The notes beneath the pieces were generated by a model. That model worked only from the letters and a program-made list of their open reading frames with translations, searched no databases and had not been told where the DNA came from. From Colwellia sp. (GTDB taxonomy: Bacteria; Pseudomonadota; Gammaproteobacteria; Enterobacterales; Alteromonadaceae), in the NCBI GenBank assembly GCA_003521815.1, contig DPHE01000036.1:15933-46068 (forward strand): a stretch of DNA of 30,136 nt, in the 5' to 3' direction. The translations under genes and the position numbers were made by a program. This document shows, piece after piece, positions 25,343 through 30,136 of this stretch; the first letter of the stretch is position 1; each line of letters opens with the position of its first letter.

Positions 25343-26485
25343 ATGAAGGTTTTAGTATTAGGTGCTGGTCAATTAGCTCGTATGATGGCATTGGCGAGTA
25401 AACCTTTGAATATTGATGTCAGAGCTTACGATGTTGGTAGTGGTCAAGTGGTTGACCCGTTATCAACTAGTGTTTCTTTTGGTGATTTAAACGAAGGAAT
25501 AGCGTTTGCCGATTCGATAACCGCTGAATTTGAACATATTAGTCATGATGTTTTAGCTCAATGTGAAGCTTCAGGAAAATTATTCCCTAGTAGCCAGTCT
25601 ATCAAAACGGGTGGTGATAGAAGGTTAGAGAAAAATCTTCTAATTCAATCTGATGTTAAAAACGCCATACATAAAGTGGTATCAACTAAGGCTGAATTTG
25701 ATGAAGCTTTAGCGACCTTAACTTTACCACTGATTTTGAAAAGTGCTTTGGCTGGCTATGACGGTAAAGGGCAATGGCGATTAAAAGAGTTATCGCAAGC
25801 TGAGACTATTTGGCAAGAGGTTGATAATTTTATTAAAGAAGATACCAGTGGGCAACAGCAAGCGGTTGTTGTTGAGCAAATGGTTCCTTTTGATCGTGAA
25901 GTTTCTCTTGTCGGTGTTCGCGGTAAAAATGGTGAAACACAGTCATATCCTTTAACAGAAAATCACCATACCAATGGTGTATTAAGTGTTTCGCTGGCAA
26001 CTAACGAACATCAGGCTCTACAAGCGCAAGCATCGCAAGCATTTGATAAAATAGCCAATGCATTAAATTATGTAGGTGTACTTGCTATTGAATTCTTCCA
26101 AGTTGGCGATTCACTCCTTGTGAATGAAATTGCACCTCGCGTTCATAACTCAGGGCACTGGACTCAACAAGGAGCCGATACTTGCCAATTTGAAAACCAC
26201 ATGCGGGCAGTATGTCAGTTGCCGTTGGGCTCAACAGCTTTGGTTAGGCCAACGGCTATGATTAATATTTTAGGTACAGATAATATTCCTAAGAGCATCT
26301 TATCTATACCGAGTGTAACGATACATTGGTATGGAAAAAGTAAGCGAGTCGGAAGAAAAATGGGACATATTAATGTGTCAGGAGGAGATCGTAACAACTT
26401 GCTATATCGCTTACAGCAAGTTGTTAAACAACTACCTGAAATTGATTTTCCAGAAGTGAGTGATTACGTTAATCGACTACAGTAA
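25343..26485 (+). CDS. purK: N5-carboxyaminoimidazole ribonucleotide synthase PurK
   Basis: PurK is an ATP-grasp enzyme that joins bicarbonate to AIR to form N5-CAIR. Recognisable blocks are VLGAGQLARMMALA (N-terminal), TAEFEHIS, LKSALAGYDGKGQW (ATP-binding glycine loop), EQMVPFDREVS, PLTENHHTNGVL and the metal-binding LVNEIAPRVHNSGHWTQQG. It has 380 residues (355 in E. coli; close to 370-380 in many others). The second gene of purEK, eight bases after purE. A hairpin with a short T stretch follows 30 bases after the stop. Confidence 0.96.
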   Translation: MKVLVLGAGQLARMMALASKPLNIDVRAYDVGSGQVVDPLSTSVSFGDLNEGIAFADSITAEFEHISHDVLAQCEASGKLFPSSQSIKTGGDRRLEKNLLIQSDVKNAIHKVVSTKAEFDEALATLTLPLILKSALAGYDGKGQWRLKELSQAETIWQEVDNFIKEDTSGQQQAVVVEQMVPFDREVSLVGVRGKNGETQSYPLTENHHTNGVLSVSLATNEHQALQAQASQAFDKIANALNYVGVLAIEFFQVGDSLLVNEIAPRVHNSGHWTQQGADTCQFENHMRAVCQLPLGSTALVRPTAMINILGTDNIPKSILSIPSVTIHWYGKSKRVGRKMGHINVSGGDRNNLLYRLQQVVKQLPEIDFPEVSDYVNRLQ

Positions 26486-26515
26486 CAGTTACTATTATTT
26501 TGTAGTTTCTATCTC

Positions 26516-26542
26516 AATGGCTGATTAACTATCGGCCATTTT
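26516..26542 (+). terminator. Likely terminator after purK
   Basis: AATGGCTGAT (26516-26525) pairs with ATCGGCCATT (26531-26540), a ten-pair stem with one G-U and a five-base loop. The T-run is short (TTTTG), so termination may be partial. Confidence 0.6.
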
Positions 26543-26587
26543 GTTATCCATTGTTTAGTAAATTATTAGGACAGTATCTAAAAGCTT

Positions 26588-27133
26588 ATGTCTTCGGTTT
26601 TCAAAATATTTAAACAAGGTGGCGTGATTGCCTACCCTACAGAGGCTGTATTTGGTTTAGGGTGTGATCCTGATAACCCCCAAGCAATAAAAAAATTACT
26701 TACCATTAAAAATAGGCCCGAAGATAAGGGACTTATTTTACTTGCTGGCGATTTTCAACAATTGGCACCGTATCTAGATCTTTCACAATCGTCATCAATG
26801 CAAATTGAGACAATATTAAGTCGTTGGCCTAACGGTATCACGCAAGTTTTACCTGCTAACCCCAATATTTCTCCGTTGTTGACCGGCCGTTTTAATAGTA
26901 TCGCAGTTCGTATAACAGATCAGCCTGATGTAGTTGCGTTATGCGCTCAAACTAACAAGCCTATAGTGTCCACTAGTGCTAATTTTTCAGGTAAGGACCC
27001 TGTTAAAACATGGCAAAAATTAGATAAAAAGTTGGTATCACTGTTAGATTACACCCTTAAAGGGGATACTTTATCGTTTCTGCAACCCTCCACAATCATT
27101 AACGGCCTCACAGGGGAAGTATTTCGTACTTAA
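26588..27133 (+). CDS. tsaC: Threonylcarbamoyl-AMP synthase TsaC
   Basis: TsaC (YrdC, Sua5 family) makes threonylcarbamoyl-AMP from threonine, bicarbonate and ATP, the first step to the t6A37 modification of ANN-reading tRNAs. Features include GGVIAYPTEAVFGLGCDP at residues 11-28, the basic LTIKNRPEDKGLILL segment, and the nucleotide-binding PIVSTSANFSG. The 181 residues are the short TsaC form (190 in E. coli), without the Sua5 C-terminal domain. In E. coli it is followed directly by aroE; here the ompW remnant lies between them. No strong ribosome binding site is visible (AGGACAG at -17). Confidence 0.95.
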   Translation: MSSVFKIFKQGGVIAYPTEAVFGLGCDPDNPQAIKKLLTIKNRPEDKGLILLAGDFQQLAPYLDLSQSSSMQIETILSRWPNGITQVLPANPNISPLLTGRFNSIAVRITDQPDVVALCAQTNKPIVSTSANFSGKDPVKTWQKLDKKLVSLLDYTLKGDTLSFLQPSTIINGLTGEVFRT

Positions 27134-27253
27134 AGTGGAGCTCAATAGATATCTTTATAGGGTGATAAGTGCTTTATGTAGTATGAAATTGTCAATGTAA
27201 GATAATAAAAAGTATTTTATATCAGTGAATTACCGAGAGCTAATAATAAAATT

Positions 27254-27267
27254 TTGATCGAGATCAA
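27254..27267 (+). promoter_or_regulatory. Consensus FNR-type site upstream of ompW
   Basis: TTGATCGAGATCAA is a perfect match to the FNR consensus TTGAT-N4-ATCAA. It is centred about 90 bases before the predicted ompW transcription start, a class I position. E. coli ompW is known to respond to FNR. Confidence 0.65.
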
Positions 27268-27302
27268 TAAAAAATTATTCTGTAGAAATCAGCTTAAAAA
27301 CC

Positions 27303-27343
27303 TTGCGCTAAATCAAGTTTTTAAATAACAATAGCTCTATTAT
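27303..27343 (+). promoter_or_regulatory. ompW promoter with a degenerate second FNR-type site
   Basis: TTGCGCTAAATCAA (27303-27316) keeps the right half-site ATCAA and TTG of the left. A -10-like TATTAT lies at 27338-27343, which puts the start near 27351 and the FNR-like site at about -41.5, the class II activator position. The leader would be about 21 bases with AAGGGA (27358-27363) eight bases before the ATG. Confidence 0.5.
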
Positions 27344-27371
27344 ATCCATAAATTATTAAGGGATATAAAAT

Positions 27372-28103
27372 ATGAAAAAATCAATATTAGCAATAGCATT
27401 ACTATCAAGCCTTTCTTCAATGACATTTGCAAACCAAGCGGGCGATATTTTAGTTCGTGGCGGTATAACATCTGTAAATCCTGATAGCCAGTAATCAACT
27501 ATTTATGCCACTGGTAACCAAACTGTTAATTTAGGCGCGGGTACTATTACAGCGTCTGTCGACGATAACGCTCAGTTTGGTTTGAATTTTGTATGTTTCT
27601 ACGACAGTAACTGGGCTGTATAATTGTTAGCAGCGACCCCATTTAATCACGATATTATGGTTGATACAGGTGCTGGTGAAGCGAAGCTAGGTGAAACTGA
27701 GCACTTACCACCTACGTTAAGTGTTTTATATTATTTCGATGCAGGCTCAGCATTTAAACCATATGTGGGTCTTGGTATCAATTATACTGTTTTCTTTGAA
27801 GATAGTTTTAATCCAGCATTAATTGGTCCTAGTAGTCCTACTATCGGTAGTATTAGTGACGGAACTACTACACCGGTGGGTTCTCCATTAGATGCTGATG
27901 ATTTTAACTTAGATAACTCTTGGGGATTAAGTGCACAAGTTGGTGTTGATTATCAAATTGATGAAAATTGGTCAATTAATGTCTCTGCACGTTATATTGA
28001 TACTAAAGCCAGCTTTACTGCTGTCGGTGGTGCTGTACCAGGTCATGTAAGTGTTGATGTAGACCCAATGGTTTACTCTTTAATGCTTGGTTATAAGTTT
28101 TAA
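27372..28103 (+). pseudogene. ompW: OmpW family outer membrane protein, broken by two in-frame TAA codons
   Basis: Read as one frame from the ATG at 27372, the sequence encodes an OmpW-type eight-stranded beta-barrel: a signal peptide (residues 1-20, cleaved after TFA), AGDILVRGGI, LNFVCFYDSNWAV, then LLAATPFNHDI, HLPPTLSVLYYF, FKPYVGLGINYTVFF, WGLSAQVGVDY and a C-terminal LMLGYKF ending in Phe as outer-membrane barrels do. Codon 41 (27492-27494) and codon 84 (27621-27623) are both TAA. At codon 84 the family has Glu (GVELLAATPF in E. coli), so a single GAA-to-TAA change explains it. There is no frameshift or deletion. The 3' part (27624-28103) stays open but lacks a signal peptide. Promoter, ribosome binding site and terminator are intact, which points to recent inactivation. 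Sequencing error at both codons cannot be excluded from here. Confidence 0.88.
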
Positions 28104-28129
28104 TACAACTTAAAAATATAAACCATAAG

Positions 28130-28159
28130 AAAAAGCAGTAATTCGTTACTGCTTTTTTT
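28130..28159 (+). terminator. Intrinsic terminator after ompW
   Basis: AAAAGCAGTAA (28131-28141) and TTACTGCTTTT (28146-28156) form an eleven-pair perfect stem capped by a TTCG tetraloop and followed by seven T. A very strong terminator. Confidence 0.92.
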
Positions 28160-28219
28160 ATGTCCTTAAAACAACAATTCGGTTAGGCTGTAGTTAAATT
28201 TTTTATTGAAAGTATCCCA

Positions 28220-29038
28220 ATGGACAAATACTGCGTTTTTGGTAATCCAATCAAACAATCACGTTCTCCTTATATTCACCAATCCTTTGCTAAATCCACC
28301 AAACAACAACTTCATTATGATAAAGTTTTTGTTGAATTAGATGGTTTTACTGAGGCTGTGTATGACTTTATTGCTAACGAGGGTAAGGGGGCTAATGTTA
28401 CAGCGCCTTTTAAAGAGCACGCAATGTCAATGTGTGATGAATTAACCGAGCATGCAAAATTTTCCGGTGCGGTGAATACGCTGACTTTTAAAAATGGCAA
28501 GATATACGGTGATACTACCGATGGTGTTGGCTTAGTGAATGATTTACTGGCTAACAATGTTTGCATAAAAAACAGTAGAGTATTATTACTTGGTGCTGGT
28601 GGGGCTTCTAAAGGGGTGGTACTACCGCTTTTAAATCAAACGCCTCAAAGTCTAACTATTGCTAATAGAACTGTTTCTAAAGCAGAAGCAATAGTTGAGC
28701 AATATACTGATCAACCGTTATCAGCTTGCTCGTTTGATGAAGCTAATGAACAAGAGTTTGATATAATTATTAATGCCACATCTGCGGGCTTAACAGGTAA
28801 TGGTCTTCCAATTAAGGAAAAGCTTATTACACGTAATTGTGTTTGTTATGATATGACTTACGGTAAAGAATTGACGCCATTTTTGCAAAAAGCTAAAGAG
28901 CTAAATGCTAAAAATGTTATTGATGGTTTAGGCATGTTAGTTGGGCAAGCGGCAGAGAGTTTTGATATTTGGCGTGGAGTAAAGCCTGATATCGAACCCG
29001 TTCTAAATGAATTAAGAGCATCGTTAAATACGGAGTAA
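28220..29038 (+). CDS. aroE: Shikimate dehydrogenase AroE
   Basis: AroE reduces 3-dehydroshikimate to shikimate with NADPH in aromatic amino acid synthesis. The substrate-binding SRSPYIHQSF, the catalytic Lys65 in NVTAPFKEH and Asp101 in DTTDGVGL are in place. The NADP loop GAGGASKGVVLPLL, the ANRTVSKAE motif for the 2'-phosphate, NATSAGL and GLGMLVGQAAESF complete the protein. It has 272 residues, identical to E. coli. It lies between the ompW terminator and yrdB, whose ribosome binding site GGAG overlaps the aroE end, so aroE and yrdB are co-transcribed. Confidence 0.96.
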   Translation: MDKYCVFGNPIKQSRSPYIHQSFAKSTKQQLHYDKVFVELDGFTEAVYDFIANEGKGANVTAPFKEHAMSMCDELTEHAKFSGAVNTLTFKNGKIYGDTTDGVGLVNDLLANNVCIKNSRVLLLGAGGASKGVVLPLLNQTPQSLTIANRTVSKAEAIVEQYTDQPLSACSFDEANEQEFDIIINATSAGLTGNGLPIKEKLITRNCVCYDMTYGKELTPFLQKAKELNAKNVIDGLGMLVGQAAESFDIWRGVKPDIEPVLNELRASLNTE

Positions 29039-29044
29039 GTAAAT

Positions 29045-29278
29045 ATGAATCAAGCTATTTTATTTAATGACGATATTGATTTTGATATTCAACAAGATGC
29101 TTGGCGATTTACGGCTTTATTATCAGGAGAACGAATAACTATCTACTTTCACTCGATGCAGTTAAAGCGATTAGATAAAATTGATACATGTGCTAAGTAC
29201 GACTTAGAAGAAATTGTCGAACTGTGGCTCGAAAAAAATGAGCCAGAGGGGGATTCAATCCATATAGATATGCGCTAA
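29045..29278 (+). CDS. yrdB: DUF1488 family protein (YrdB)
   Basis: This 77-residue acidic protein resembles E. coli YrdB (DUF1488): an N-terminal MNQAILFNDDIDFD, a central AWRFTALLSGERITIYF strand segment and an acidic C-terminal helix ending EPEGDSIHIDMR. No function is known. The ATG is nine bases after GGAG (29032-29035) that overlaps the aroE stop. The aroE-yrdB-yrdA neighbourhood is as in E. coli. It converges on yrdA with a 38-base gap that holds no clear terminator. Confidence 0.85.
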   Translation: MNQAILFNDDIDFDIQQDAWRFTALLSGERITIYFHSMQLKRLDKIDTCAKYDLEEIVELWLEKNEPEGDSIHIDMR

Positions 29279-29316
29279 CTGCATGTTTGTCTGGTTAGTT
29301 TAAGCTAGCTGAGATG

Positions 29317-29871
29317 TTAGGTCTCATTCAGATAGTCATTCTTCAACTCAACGTAATTGATTGCAGACTGTTTAAGAAAGGCAGCTTCGCTGTCTTTTAG
29401 TGGTCGCATTTTTTTTACGGGGTTACCAACATATAAATAGCCGCTGGTTAGTGTTTTGTTTGGTGGCACTAATGCACCAGCACTAATGAAAACATCATTT
29501 TCAATTATTGCTCCATCCATAATAATTGCACCCATGCCAACAAGAATACGATCGCCTAGTGTACAGCCATGTAACATACATTTATGTCCAACAGTTACAT
29601 CTGCACCAATAATTAATGGATTACCATTCGGGTTATGCTCACTTTTTCGAGTAACATGAAGAACCGACCCATCTTGAATATTAGTACGAGCACCTATGGT
29701 AATCGTATTTACGTCACCGCGAGCAGCAACTAAAGGCCAGATACTAACATCATCAGCTAAAGTAATATCACCCACGATAACGGCTGATTGATCAATATAA
29801 ATTCTATCGCCAAATGCTGGGGTGATTCCTTGAAAGGAACGTAAATTATTAGCTGATTTATTGTTTGTCAT
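29317..29871 (-). CDS. yrdA: Gamma-carbonic-anhydrase-like hexapeptide repeat protein YrdA
   Basis: The protein is a left-handed beta-helix of hexapeptide repeats (for example ITLADDVSIWPLVAARGD, ITIGARTNIQDGSVLHV, LIIGADVTVGHKCMLHG). The three zinc-binding histidines of the gamma-carbonic anhydrase family are present at His72, His96 and His101. Catalytic carbonic anhydrase activity is often weak or absent in YrdA-like members, so the reaction is not certain. It has 184 residues (E. coli 184), with the C-terminal helix YVELKNDYL. Single gene on the minus strand; to its right lies a stretch of 265 bases with no gene. Confidence 0.92.
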   Translation of the reverse strand: MTNNKSANNLRSFQGITPAFGDRIYIDQSAVIVGDITLADDVSIWPLVAARGDVNTITIGARTNIQDGSVLHVTRKSEHNPNGNPLIIGADVTVGHKCMLHGCTLGDRILVGMGAIIMDGAIIENDVFISAGALVPPNKTLTSGYLYVGNPVKKMRPLKDSEAAFLKQSAINYVELKNDYLNET

Positions 29872-30079
29872 GTAGTTACCTATTGAATGTCAGTATTTGA
29901 TTGGCTTTTATATTGTTAAAATAGCATAAAATAATGAATAGTGAGCGAATAATTTGAATTGGATAAAATTAATACGGTATTCATTTGGTGACTGATTGTT
30001 TAAAAGGGCTGTTAAAATTCATACAAAGTGGTGGCTTTAACATCAATAAACTCGCGGTGTGTAATAAAGTTGAGCAGTT

Positions 30080-30136
30080 GAAAATAAATGTGAAGTTATT
30101 ATGAAATAACGGTTGACCTAAAATGAAAACTCTATA
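30080..30136 (+). promoter_or_regulatory. Truncated strong promoter at the window edge, possibly an rRNA operon
   Basis: A near-consensus -35 TTGACC (30113-30118) follows an AT-rich stretch (30080-30110) that resembles an UP element. With a 16-base spacer the -10 box would begin with the TA at 30135 and continue past the window. In E. coli the gene beside yrdA is an rrn operon, so this may be an rrn P1 promoter. The -35 is seen; the target is inferred. Confidence 0.45.

Noticed and set aside
27624..28103. Independent 159-residue gene starting at TTG 27624
   Set aside because: It is the 3' part of ompW in the same frame directly after a TAA; it lacks a signal peptide and a ribosome binding site, so it is part of the pseudogene.

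Overview
This is an AT-rich window from a marine gammaproteobacterium of the order Alteromonadales. Protein sequences and gene order look most like Colwellia or Thalassotalea; that placement is inferred by eye from DnaA, GyrB and TrkA resemblance and from synteny, not from a search. It is the replication-origin-proximal part of the chromosome and is almost entirely core housekeeping genes. I found no defence, secretion or biosynthetic island, and no convincing new multi-gene system.

Layout. Positions 1-541 hold a divergent promoter that should drive rpmH (leftward, outside the window) and the dnaA upstream region. Then comes dnaA-dnaN-recF-gyrB (554-6777), with two perfect parS (ParB-binding) palindromes inside recF. 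After the gyrB terminator lies a 267-bp MITE-like element with 23-bp inverted ends (6873-7139), followed by glyQ-glyS. Next are a YdcH-type small protein, tusA (minus), the lytic transglycosylase slt, and the pepQ-yigZ-trkH operon. Converging on trkH is the minus-strand operon def-fmt-rsmB-trkA. Divergent from def, reading rightward, are a LysM protein, dprA, smg, yrdD, purE-purK and tsaC, then a broken ompW, then aroE-yrdB, and yrdA on the minus strand. The window stops inside what looks like a strong promoter; by synteny with E. coli (yrdA next to an rrn operon) this may be an rRNA operon promoter.

How the genes fit together. The left third is replication initiation, clamp loading, repair and supercoiling, plus chromosome-partition sites. 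The centre combines tRNA charging (glyQS), tRNA sulfur relay (tusA), wall turnover (slt), peptide turnover (pepQ) and Trk potassium uptake (trkH with its regulator trkA in the facing operon). The right third is translation start and protein maturation (fmt, def), rRNA and tRNA modification (rsmB, tsaC), DNA uptake processing (dprA), purine synthesis (purEK) and shikimate synthesis (aroE).

Most worth a second look: the twin parS sites in recF, the MITE that now separates glyQS from any ancestral upstream promoter, and an ompW gene with intact promoter, FNR-type sites, ribosome binding site and signal peptide but two in-frame TAA codons.
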